Source: an uncultured Bacteroidota bacterium
Lineage (GTDB): Bacteria > Bacteroidota > Bacteroidia > Bacteroidales > SZUA-534
Assembly (NCBI GenBank): GCA_937899145.1
Contig: CALBPW010000410.1
Location: 1 to 6,135, forward strand
DNA length: 6,135 nt
Reading direction: 5' to 3'
Each line of letters begins with the position of its first letter. Position 1 is the stretch's first letter. This document shows positions 1 to 6,135 of the stretch, one piece after another. The notes beneath the pieces are model-generated. The model made no database searches. It was not told the DNA's origin and saw only the letters and a program-made list of their open reading frames with translations. Position numbers and translations under genes: made by a program.

Positions 1-132
1 CAGTATGTTGGCGGGTTGTCCGGCTTCTGTGAAAGGCTCTGGACTGCGCCGCATTTTTGACAGAAAACATTTTGCGAATTTCCGCATTGTGTTTTGTATT
101 TGTTTGATATTTAACTTTTTGTGATTTTAGTT
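1..132. other. Downstream flank of feoAB, no identified gene
   Basis: No gene is recognised here. On the minus strand an ATG at 85-87 opens a frame of 29 codons (beginning MRKFAKCFLSKMRR) that runs off the left edge. It has an A-rich leader of Bacteroidota style but no recognisable domain. On the plus strand a frame open from position 2 ends at a TGA at 122-124 (last residues RIVFCICLIFNFL), which would be the tail of a gene convergent with feoAB. The two overlap, so at most one is likely to be real. Positions 1-60 are clearly richer in G+C than 61-132. A small inverted repeat (TGCG/CGCA around 73-86) lacks a proper T-run, so I do not call a terminator for feoAB. Confidence 0.3.
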
Positions 133-2625
133 TCAAATCATTATCAATCCTATATGGTACACCGCAAATGTTACTAACCATGCCAAAAGTGTTGTGTAGC
201 AAGCCGTAAACACGGCCCATTTGCGACCTCCTTCGTTTTTGACGGCTGTTATGGCGGCAATACATGGCATATATATCAGCACAAAAATCATCATACAAAG
301 GGCGATAAGTGGTGAGAATACTTTTTCGCCTTTGTGTGGCCCTTTTTTGTAGGTTTCTTGTTGCAGTTTGGTTTGCAGGTTAGCCGTATCTTCTTCGTCG
401 CCATCGGCTTGATACAAAACGCCCATTGTGCTGACAACAATTTCTTTAGCAGCCATTCCTGTAAGCAAGCATACTCCAATCTTCCAGTCGAAGCCAAGCG
501 GACGGATAACAGGCTCGATAAAGTGCCCGATGCGTCCAATGTACGATTTCTCAAGATGTTCGGCTTTCATGTCGTACTCAAGTTGATTGATTGTTGTTGT
601 TTTCTGTTCATCGTTAAGTTGTTCATTTTGTTCAACTTGCGTTATTATATCCTCGTAAGGCATTGAGTAGCGCACTTTTTCGGGGTAATGTCCAAGCGCC
701 CAAATCAATATTGATGCAAGCAGAATTACGGTTCCCATTTTTGTCAGATACTGAACGGCTTTATCCCACATGTGTATCAATGTGTTACGCAATGTTGGAA
801 TGCGATAGGGGGGCAGTTCCATTACAAAAGGTGCGTCGTCGTGCTTGAAGAATGTGTGTTTAAAGATGAACGCCATGATGGTCGCAAGCAGTATGCCGAT
901 GGCGTAAATGGCTAACATTATCAAGGCTTGGTGGGCGTTGAAGAACGCTGAAATCAGCAGCACATAAACAGGCAGTCGCGCACTGCACGACATTAGCGGC
1001 ACAATAAGCATTGTTAGCAAGCGGTCTTTTGGGTTCTCGAGTGTGCGAGTTGACATTATGGCAGGCACATTGCAGCCAAAGCCCATGATTAGTGGAATGA
1101 ATGATTTTCCGTGCAAGCCAATTTTGTGCATCGCAACGTCCATTATAAAGGCTGCGCGCGCCATGTAGCCGCTATCTTCCATAAACGATATAAAAAGAAA
1201 GAGTATCAATATGTTAGGCAGAAAAACGATAACTCCGCCCACACCGCCAATTATTCCTTCGATTATAAGGTCGTGTAGCGAGCCTGCGGGAATCAATTCT
1301 GACAGCCAATCGCCAAGCCGGCCAACGCCTGCGTCAATCCAGTCCATCGGATACTGACCAAGTGTGAATGTGGCTTGAAACATTATCCACATAAAAAGAA
1401 CGAATATTGGAATACCTAACCAGCGGTGGGTCAATATTTTATCTATTTTGTAGCCTTTGCCGTAATCGGGTTGGCTGTTTGGTACAAATGTTTCTTTTAG
1501 TGCACCGCGGATAAAGCCGTAGCGAGCATCTGCCAAAATGGTTTCCGCCACATTGTCGTACTCCTTTTCAAGTTTTGCGCGTTGCTCATTAGCCTGATCT
1601 ACAATATGTTGAGCATCGGGGTGTGAGGCAATGTTTTTGATAAAAATCTTATCGCCTTCAATCAGTTTTAGTGCGGCAAAGCGAGGGTAATATTTTTCGT
1701 TAAGCAGTTGATGCTGTTCAATTTCGCCACGTATTATTGCAGCGGCCTCCTCAACATTTTTTCCGTAGTTTACCTGAATTTGATGCACATTTGGGTCGCG
1801 GTCTTCATATATTTCGATAATCTTATCAAGAATGATATTTAATCCCGCTCCATTTCTGCCGTTGGTAGGAATAAATGGCATACCCAACATTCCGCCAAGC
1901 ATTTTGTAATCGAGTTTGTCGCCTTTTTTTACTAACTCATCATACATGTTTAGCGCAACTATCATTCTGATATTCATCGATATAAGTTGCGTTGTCAGAT
2001 ATAAATTGCGTTCAATATTCGATGCGTCAATTACATTAAGAATGATGTCGGGATTTTTTTCGAAGATATGTTGTCGCACATAAAGTTCTTCGAGCGTATA
2101 TTCTGATATTGAGTAAGTTCCGGGCAAGTCGGTAATGTTGATTGTGTAGCCGTTGTGTTCAACTGTTGCAAGTTTTGCGTCAACGGTTACGCCGCTGTAG
2201 TTGCCAACTTTTTCGTGGCGACCGGTGGCGTGGTTGAAGAGTGATGTTTTGCCGCAATTGGGGTTTCCCACAAGCGCCACATTGATGGTTTTGCTGGCGC
2301 GCTTGGCTTGCTCGCGGAAAGGTGCGGATATGGTCTCTGATTTTGCAATGTTGCCGCCGTCGTTAATGCTTGCGTTGGTATCTGTAACAATTTCAATCAG
2401 TTCAGCCTCTCGATGCCGTAATGACACGTGGTAGCCTAAAAGTTCGTATTCGATTGGTCCGTTCAGTGGAGCTTGTTTTATCATTTTGATTTCAGTTCCA
2501 GCAACAAACCCCATCTCGGTTATGCGTTTGCGAAATGCTCCGTGCCCTAAAACTTTTACAATTATAGCCTCCTGATTATCAGTTAGTTCCGATAGACGTT
2601 CTGTGCGAAAATTCTCTTCTGCCAT
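133..2625 (-). CDS. feoB: Fused FeoA-FeoB ferrous iron transporter
   Basis: Inner-membrane Fe(II) uptake protein of 830 aa with FeoA fused to the N-terminus of FeoB, an arrangement common in Bacteroidota. Residues 8-80 are the SH3-like FeoA domain (RITEMGFVAGTEI, then LNGPIEYELLGYHVSLRHREAE). A polar linker of about 30 residues follows. The G domain starts near 113: P-loop GNPNCGKT (120-127), a GVT switch I (145-147), DLPG (166-169) and NMYD (226-229), with a G5-like TNGRNGAG near 254. A helical, GDI-like region lies at about 285-380. From about 400 on is the membrane part with Gate motifs: FLPNILILF, MEDSGYMARAAFIMD, GFGCNVPAIMSTR (Cys518), PLMSCSARLPVYVLL (Cys547), MAAKEIVVSTMGVLY and MPCIAAITAVKNE (Cys788). 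Length matches other Bacteroidota FeoAB fusions and no motif is missing. The start is chosen because FeoA begins directly after it and a -7 box lies just upstream. There is no Shine-Dalgarno, as usual in this phylum. No separate FeoC-like gene is seen within the short flank available. Confidence 0.97.
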   Translation of the reverse strand: MAEENFRTERLSELTDNQEAIIVKVLGHGAFRKRITEMGFVAGTEIKMIKQAPLNGPIEYELLGYHVSLRHREAELIEIVTDTNASINDGGNIAKSETISAPFREQAKRASKTINVALVGNPNCGKTSLFNHATGRHEKVGNYSGVTVDAKLATVEHNGYTINITDLPGTYSISEYTLEELYVRQHIFEKNPDIILNVIDASNIERNLYLTTQLISMNIRMIVALNMYDELVKKGDKLDYKMLGGMLGMPFIPTNGRNGAGLNIILDKIIEIYEDRDPNVHQIQVNYGKNVEEAAAIIRGEIEQHQLLNEKYYPRFAALKLIEGDKIFIKNIASHPDAQHIVDQANEQRAKLEKEYDNVAETILADARYGFIRGALKETFVPNSQPDYGKGYKIDKILTHRWLGIPIFVLFMWIMFQATFTLGQYPMDWIDAGVGRLGDWLSELIPAGSLHDLIIEGIIGGVGGVIVFLPNILILFLFISFMEDSGYMARAAFIMDVAMHKIGLHGKSFIPLIMGFGCNVPAIMSTRTLENPKDRLLTMLIVPLMSCSARLPVYVLLISAFFNAHQALIMLAIYAIGILLATIMAFIFKHTFFKHDDAPFVMELPPYRIPTLRNTLIHMWDKAVQYLTKMGTVILLASILIWALGHYPEKVRYSMPYEDIITQVEQNEQLNDEQKTTTINQLEYDMKAEHLEKSYIGRIGHFIEPVIRPLGFDWKIGVCLLTGMAAKEIVVSTMGVLYQADGDEEDTANLQTKLQQETYKKGPHKGEKVFSPLIALCMMIFVLIYMPCIAAITAVKNEGGRKWAVFTACYTTLLAWLVTFAVYHIGLIMI

Positions 2626-2643
2626 TGTTATTTATTTGAAAAC

Positions 2644-2651
2644 CAAAGGTA
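2644..2651 (-). promoter_or_regulatory. Bacteroidota-type -7 box of feoAB
   Basis: Read on the minus strand this is TACCTTTG, an exact match to the TAnnTTTG -7 element of the Bacteroidota primary sigma factor. It ends 18 bases before the feoAB start codon, so the predicted leader is only about a dozen bases, A-rich and without a Shine-Dalgarno. No TTG stands at the usual -33 distance, so the call rests on the -7 box and its position. A weak -33 would fit dependence on an activator, possibly acting at the palindrome just upstream, but that is inference. Confidence 0.55.
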
Positions 2652-2681
2652 TTGCTTTTGATTTATTAGAATTCGATTTTT

Positions 2682-2735
2682 ATATCCCCATAAATGGTGA
2701 TTTTCGACCTCAAAAATCATCATTTTTAGGGATAT
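2682..2735. repeat. Long imperfect palindrome upstream of feoAB
   Basis: Two 23-base arms (2682-2704 and 2713-2735) around an 8-base centre pair at 20 of 23 positions. The arms begin and end with ATATCCCC / GGGATAT and contain GGTGATTTT / AAAATCATC next to the centre. As minus-strand RNA one of the three mismatches becomes a G-U wobble. Neither side is followed by a clean T-run, and a good terminator for gyrA already lies further upstream, so this is not an obvious terminator. It ends about 30 bases before the -7 box of feoAB, where an operator or activator site could lie. The alternative is a dispersed intergenic palindromic repeat or a miniature mobile element. The sequence alone does not decide. 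Confidence 0.7.
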
Positions 2736-2783
2736 GAATGGTGTTGTATATATGAAAAAAAATTTTATAGGTTGGAGTTAGAC

Positions 2784-2817
2784 AAAAAAAGCCAACTCGA
2801 TTTTTCAAGTTGGCTTT
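2784..2817 (-). terminator. Rho-independent terminator of gyrA
   Basis: On the minus strand a 10-bp perfect stem (AAAGCCAACT / AGTTGGCTTT, arms at 2808-2817 and 2788-2797) encloses a 10-base loop and runs directly into seven T residues (2784-2790). It begins 20 bases after the gyrA stop codon. This is a textbook intrinsic terminator and implies that feoAB needs its own promoter. On the plus strand the stem is followed only by TTTAATTATAT, so one-directional action is more likely. Confidence 0.9.
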
Positions 2818-2837
2818 AATTATATCAGTTTAAACTG

Positions 2838-5369
2838 CTATTCTTCAGTTTCGTTTGTTTGTTCTGTTGCCTCATTGTTAGTTTGTTCAGCTGCGCCTTC
2901 TTCTGACGGCTGATTTTCTGCACTTTCTTCTTCTTGATGAGGCACAACTTCAACAGCTGCAATGGCATCGCCTTCGCGTAGGCGGATTAGTTTAACGCCT
3001 TGTGTTGCACGGCCGACAACCCGTAGTTCCGCTACTGTCTGGCGGATTGTTAATCCGTTTTTGGTGATAATCATCAAGTCGTCAGTATCGACAACACCCA
3101 TAATAGCAACTAAGCAACCTGTTTTTTCAGTAACATTCAGTGTTCTGACTCCTTTAGCGCCACGGCGGGTTATGCGATAGTCGTCAAGGTCAGAGCGTTT
3201 TCCAAAGCCATTTTCTGATACTACCAAAATATCGTGCTTTTCTTCACCAATATTGACAACACCTACAACCACATCGTCATCAACAAGGGTTACGCCCTTA
3301 ACGCCTGTTGCGGTACGCCCCATTGGGCGGATGTCGCTCTCGTTGAAGCGAACGGCTTTACCACTCTTAACGCCAAGTATAATCTCGTCTTTACCCTCAG
3401 TAAGTGCGGCGGCAAGTAGTTGGTCGTCTTCGCGAATGTTGACAGCATTAACACCAATCTGGCGCGGGTGGGAGTAGGCTTCAAGCGATGTCTTTTTAAC
3501 AATGCCTTGTCTGGTTACAAGCATTATGTAGTGATTCTTAATGTAATCGGCATCGGTAAGTGTTTTAACATTGATGTATGCCATAACGCTATCATCTCCG
3601 GCAAGTTGCAGTAAGTTTTGTATTGCGCGTCCTTTCGATGTGCGTGTTCCTTCCGGTATCTCGTACACTTTGAGCCAATAGCAGCGTCCAAGTTTTGTGA
3701 AGAACAGCATTGTGCTGTGCATGTTGGCGCTGTATAGATGCTCAATAAAGTCCTCGTCGCGAGTGCTGCCGCCTTTTGAGCCAATGCCGCCGCGTCCTTG
3801 CGTCTTAAATTCGCTAAGTGATGTGCGCTTAATGTAGCCCAAGTGCGATATTGTTATCACGACATCTTCGTCGGCATAGAAATCTTCAGGGTTAAACTCG
3901 CCGGCATCAGGAACAATCTCGGTGCGGCGCGCGTCGCCATATTTTTCTTTTATCTCGATAAGTTCTTCTTTGATAATCTGCATACGCATTTCCTTGCTTT
4001 CCAAAATGGCTTTTAGGCGCTCAATTTCTTTGCAGAGTTCCTCGTAATCTTTACGCAGCTTATCTTGTTCCAAACCAGTCAGTTGGCCAAGCCGCATATC
4101 AACTATGGCTTTGGCTTGAATGTCGTCTAAGGCAAAGCGTGCCATAAGTTGTTGTTGTGCCTCGTCTGAGTTTTTCGAGCCGCGTATTATCTTAATCACT
4201 TCGTCGATGTTGTCGCAAGCGATAATCAAGCCTTCTAAAATGTGAGCGCGTTCTTCAGCTTTGCGCAAATTATATTTAGTGCGACGTGTTACAACATCGT
4301 GGCGGTGTTCGATAAAATGAACAAGTAACTCTTTGAGCGACAGCGTGTAAGGACGACCGTCGACAAGTGCTACGTTGTTTACGCTAAACGACGATTGCAA
4401 TTCGGTAAACTTGTACAATTTGTTCAGCACAACGGTTGGCATTGCGTCTTTGCGCAGGTCGTAAACAATGCGCATACCTTCGCGGTCTGACTCATCGTTC
4501 AGGTTGGTGATGCCATCAATTTTCAGTTCCTTAACAAGGTCGGCTGTGTGTTTAATCATTTCGGCCTTATTAACATTGTATGGTATTTCGTTTATTATGA
4601 TGCGCGATTTTCCGTGTTCTGAGTTTTCGATTTCCACTTTACCACGAATAACAATGCGTCCGCGACCTGTTTCGTAGGCGTCGCGAATGCCTTGTGTGCC
4701 GTATATTATGCCACCTGTCGGAAAATCGGGGCCTTTGATGTATTGCATCAGTTCGTCGAGAGTGATGTCGGGGTTGTCGATTGTTGCGCAAAGGCCGTCA
4801 ACCACCTCGCCAAGGTTGTGGGTGGGCATATTGGTTGCCATACCTACAGCAATACCCGAAGCCCCATTGACAAGCAGATTTGGTATTTTTGTCGGCAGAA
4901 CGGTTGGCTCTTGACGGCTATCGTCAAAGTTATTAACCATATCGACGGTTTCTTTGTCGATGTCGGCAACCATCTCTTCGGCAATCTTCGACATGCGCAC
5001 CTCGGTATAACGCATTGCTGCTGGTCCGTCGCCGTCAATTGAGCCAAAGTTTCCTTGACCATCGACAAGCGGATAGCGCATAGCCCAATCTTGCGCCATA
5101 CGTACTACTGTGCCGTATATTGATGAGTCGCCATGCGGGTGATATTTACCCATGACATCGCCCACAATTCTGGCAGATTTTTTATAGGCAGCGTTTGAGT
5201 GGTTGCCCACTTCGTCCATACCAAAAAGCACCCTGCGATGCACAGGTTTCATACCATCGCGCACATCCGGTAACGCGCGCGAAACAATTACCGACATAGA
5301 ATAATCGATGTACGATTCTCGCATCTCTTTTTCTATATCGACCTTGATAATGTTCTCTCCTTCACCCAT
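2838..5369 (-). CDS. gyrA: DNA gyrase subunit A
   Basis: Breakage-reunion subunit of the type IIA topoisomerase that introduces negative supercoils; it works as A2B2 with GyrB. The 843-aa product is complete. The N-terminal core shows [28 protein letters not shown] (19-46) and the winged-helix active site with catalytic Tyr121 in AAMRYTE, equivalent to E. coli Tyr122. The coiled-coil region with its [19 protein letters not shown] globule lies at about 360-480. The C-terminal DNA-wrapping beta-pinwheel (about 500-810) opens with the GyrA box QGRGGIG at 524-530, which argues for GyrA rather than ParC. The last 33 residues (811-843) are an acidic Glu/Thr/Asn-rich tail with an imperfect EQTN repeat. 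In the quinolone-resistance region ([17 protein letters not shown]) Ser82 matches E. coli Ser83, but Gly86 stands where E. coli has Asp87. The start is supported by the conserved N-terminus and an A-rich leader; there is no Shine-Dalgarno. The gene ends at a strong terminator. A relic IS lies 50 bases upstream. Confidence 0.98.
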   Translation of the reverse strand: MGEGENIIKVDIEKEMRESYIDYSMSVIVSRALPDVRDGMKPVHRRVLFGMDEVGNHSNAAYKKSARIVGDVMGKYHPHGDSSIYGTVVRMAQDWAMRYPLVDGQGNFGSIDGDGPAAMRYTEVRMSKIAEEMVADIDKETVDMVNNFDDSRQEPTVLPTKIPNLLVNGASGIAVGMATNMPTHNLGEVVDGLCATIDNPDITLDELMQYIKGPDFPTGGIIYGTQGIRDAYETGRGRIVIRGKVEIENSEHGKSRIIINEIPYNVNKAEMIKHTADLVKELKIDGITNLNDESDREGMRIVYDLRKDAMPTVVLNKLYKFTELQSSFSVNNVALVDGRPYTLSLKELLVHFIEHRHDVVTRRTKYNLRKAEERAHILEGLIIACDNIDEVIKIIRGSKNSDEAQQQLMARFALDDIQAKAIVDMRLGQLTGLEQDKLRKDYEELCKEIERLKAILESKEMRMQIIKEELIEIKEKYGDARRTEIVPDAGEFNPEDFYADEDVVITISHLGYIKRTSLSEFKTQGRGGIGSKGGSTRDEDFIEHLYSANMHSTMLFFTKLGRCYWLKVYEIPEGTRTSKGRAIQNLLQLAGDDSVMAYINVKTLTDADYIKNHYIMLVTRQGIVKKTSLEAYSHPRQIGVNAVNIREDDQLLAAALTEGKDEIILGVKSGKAVRFNESDIRPMGRTATGVKGVTLVDDDVVVGVVNIGEEKHDILVVSENGFGKRSDLDDYRITRRGAKGVRTLNVTEKTGCLVAIMGVVDTDDLMIITKNGLTIRQTVAELRVVGRATQGVKLIRLREGDAIAAVEVVPHQEEESAENQPSEEGAAEQTNNEATEQTNETEE

Positions 5370-5419
5370 TTATAAAGTTTTTATTTAGTAATTTTATTTG
5401 TGTTTTATTGGGATATATT
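5370..5419 (-). other. gyrA leader with no visible promoter
   Basis: These 50 bases between the transposase stop and the gyrA ATG are almost entirely A and T. They fit the A-rich leaders common in Bacteroidota, but contain no TAnnTTTG box on the minus strand, no Shine-Dalgarno, no terminator and no hairpin. The right end of an IS200/IS605 element, which normally carries a subterminal hairpin, would be expected here and is not visible. Confidence 0.5.
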
Positions 5420-5844
5420 CTAATTTTTAGTGCTATATTTTGTTTCATTATTATCACCTTGACTTTCATTATATTTTCTTATTATATCAGTAGTTACACC
5501 GCCAGTAGATATTAGACAATAACTCTTAGACCAAAAGCAACTTTTCCATAACTTTTCTCTAATTTGTGGGTATTCTGTTTTTATTATTCTACTGCTGGCA
5601 CTTTTATAAGAATTTATAAATTTACTAATATTTGTGCTAGGAATTGCTCTAAACATAACATGAACATGATCTATATCATGATTCCATTCTTCTAACTTTA
5701 TTCCATAATTTTTTCCAATATAAGAAAACATATTCATAAGTCTTTCAGAAATACTATCATCTATTACTTTTCTACGATATTTTCCACCATAATCAAATGA
5801 TAATATAACAAATATACTGAATGTTGATTTTTATCTAATTTCAT
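5420..5844 (-). pseudogene. tnpA: IS200/IS605 TnpA transposase, frameshifted
   Basis: Y1 HUH transposase that cuts and rejoins single-stranded DNA at hairpin ends. The gene starts at the ATG at 5842-5844 (MKLDKNQHSVYLLYYHLIMV) and stays in frame for 20 codons, but then reads into a TAA at 5764-5766. From 5782 the family sequence resumes one frame over with KYRRKVIDDSISERL and continues to the stop at 5420-5422. The family usually has MVVKYRR here, which fits loss of a single base next to 5783-5784 (GTGGTA to GTGGA). Joined, the product is about 141 aa, normal for the family. The HUH motif is in DHVHVMF (His60, His62 of the joined protein), and the nucleophile Tyr125 with Gln129 is in RKYNESQ, so the catalytic residues are intact. 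An ATG at 5735-5737 opens a 105-aa remnant that keeps them but lacks the first beta strand. A sequencing error would mimic this. No tnpB is nearby. Base composition is far lower in G+C than gyrA. Confidence 0.88.
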
Positions 5845-5850
5845 TTCTAA

Positions 5851-5855
5851 CACCT
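5851..5855 (-). promoter_or_regulatory. Shine-Dalgarno site of tnpA
   Basis: AGGTG on the minus strand lies 6 bases before the tnpA ATG (5842-5844), a standard spacing. It decides the start against an ATG at 5858-5860, which is in another frame. Neither gyrA nor feoAB has such a site, so it marks the element as using a different initiation style. Confidence 0.55.
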
Positions 5856-5884
5856 AACATTATATGATTTATACTTACAATATA

Positions 5885-5913
5885 ATCGTAACATTTGTTT
5901 GATATAATGTCAA
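5885..5913 (-). promoter_or_regulatory. Sigma-70-like promoter of tnpA
   Basis: On the minus strand a perfect -35 TTGACA (5908-5913) is followed after 17 bases by TACGAT (5885-5890), a 4-of-6 match to TATAAT, with a TGn extension directly in front of it. Transcription would begin near 5878, about 34 bases before the tnpA start codon. This layout is typical of Firmicutes and Proteobacteria and differs from the TAnnTTTG type seen at feoAB. No terminator separates it from gyrA, so read-through into gyrA is possible. Confidence 0.5.
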
Positions 5914-5947
5914 TTGCTTATAGGCAAAAAAGAAATAAAAATAGGCT

Positions 5948-5983
5948 GAATTCATCTCATCGCTTGTAGAAGTGAGAAAATTC
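5948..5983 (-). repeat. Putative left-end hairpin of the IS
   Basis: An imperfect palindrome: GAATT and TCTCA pair with TGAGA and AATTC, interrupted by a small internal loop, and the apical part can add CTT/AAG around a four-base loop. Subterminal imperfect hairpins upstream of tnpA are what Y1 transposases bind in this family, and the position about 100 bases upstream of tnpA fits. A smaller hairpin, TTGC/GCAA at 5914-5927, lies between it and the tnpA promoter and may be a second structure in the left end or chance in AT-rich DNA. Confidence 0.5.
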
Positions 5984-6135
5984 TTCTGAGTTTTTAGTTA
6001 AAATTCAATTATATTATACCGTAGGTTTCGTAAAAAAGATTTTTTAGTCATCTTGATCAATTTTTATACATATATAATTCCGCATTTTGTAAATAATATA
6101 AATCTCTCATAAACTATTTCTTTTTTACACATTAA
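5984..6135. other. AT-rich flank, no gene found
   Basis: This stretch is extremely AT-rich (11 G+C in 60 bases at 6061-6120). The only notable open frame is a 22-codon minus-strand one at 6064-6132, which I do not support. No TAnnTTTG box is seen on the minus strand. A perfect TATAAT occurs on the minus strand near 6014-6019 but has no matching -35. The ancestral gyrA promoter may lie here or beyond the window edge. Confidence 0.3.

Larger units (their letters stand above)
5420..5996 (-). mobile_element. Relic IS200/IS605-family insertion sequence
   Basis: The element is inferred from tnpA, its own promoter and a left-end hairpin upstream. It carries tnpA only, as in the IS200 group. The left boundary is a guess: on the minus strand TTTAAC (5997-6002) lies 13 bases before the hairpin and resembles the TTTAA(C) target that IS605-type elements insert behind. 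The right boundary is unknown; I put it at the tnpA stop because no right-end hairpin is visible before gyrA. These elements leave no target duplication, so none is expected. Sample lines show the contrast in composition: 14 G+C in 60 bases at 5581-5640 against 29 in 60 at 4081-4140 inside gyrA. With tnpA broken and no visible right end, the copy is probably immobile by itself. Confidence 0.65.

Noticed and set aside
73..86. Small inverted repeat TGCG/CGCA as a terminator for feoAB
   Set aside because: The stem is only 4 bp and neither strand has a proper T-run directly after it.
334..666. Plus-strand open frames of up to 116 codons inside feoAB and gyrA (for example 334-666 and 4692-5042)
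   Set aside because: They lie antisense to strongly conserved coding sequence, and their translations show no recognisable domains.
5420..5430. CTAA/TTAG mini-hairpin at the tnpA stop as the IS right end
   Set aside because: A 4-bp A/T-rich stem with a 3-base loop is expected by chance here and does not resemble the left-end hairpin.
5809..5816. TATATTTG on the minus strand, an exact TAnnTTTG match
   Set aside because: It lies inside the tnpA coding sequence in very AT-rich DNA, has no TTG at the -33 distance, and is over 430 bases from gyrA; chance is the simpler reading.
5764..5819. Alternative N-terminus for TnpA: the downstream frame stays open to about 5819 (SFDYGGKYRRKV)
   Set aside because: The other frame carries the family's own N-terminus (NQHSVYLLYYHLIMV) behind a good Shine-Dalgarno, and this frame has no start codon of its own with a ribosome site.
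6064..6132. 22-codon open frame on the minus strand
   Set aside because: Too short, in DNA of about 18% G+C, with no promoter, Shine-Dalgarno or recognisable motif.

Overview
The window looks like part of a Bacteroidota chromosome, most likely Bacteroidales. The grounds are a FeoA domain fused to the front of FeoB, A-rich gene leaders with no Shine-Dalgarno sequence, a TAnnTTTG-type -7 box in front of feoAB, and a GyrA with a long acidic tail. The genus cannot be fixed from this sequence alone.

Everything recognisable is on the minus strand, so the transcription order runs from right to left: relic insertion sequence, gyrA, feoAB. Positions 5984-6135 are very AT-rich and hold nothing I can support. 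Positions 5420 to about 5996 carry an IS200/IS605-type single-strand transposon. It has a left-end hairpin, a sigma-70-like promoter, a Shine-Dalgarno sequence, and a tnpA broken by a one-base frameshift although its catalytic residues survive. Only 50 bases then separate tnpA from gyrA (2838-5369, 843 aa), which is intact and ends at a strong intrinsic terminator (2784-2817). The intergenic region continues with a long imperfect palindrome (2682-2735) and a Bacteroidota-type promoter, followed by feoAB (133-2625, 830 aa), also intact. Positions 1-132 hold no gene I can identify; short open frames on both strands run off the window edge.

The two housekeeping genes are functionally unrelated: gyrA makes the DNA-cutting subunit of gyrase, and feoAB makes the GTP-dependent ferrous iron transporter. 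The terminator and separate promoter suggest they are independent transcription units. The relic element is the accessory part: its base composition and expression signals differ from its neighbours, and it sits where the gyrA promoter would be expected. I see no new multi-gene system. The points most worth following up are the palindrome upstream of feoAB, glycine at the quinolone-determining position of GyrA (E. coli D87), and the possible effect of the inserted element on gyrA expression.
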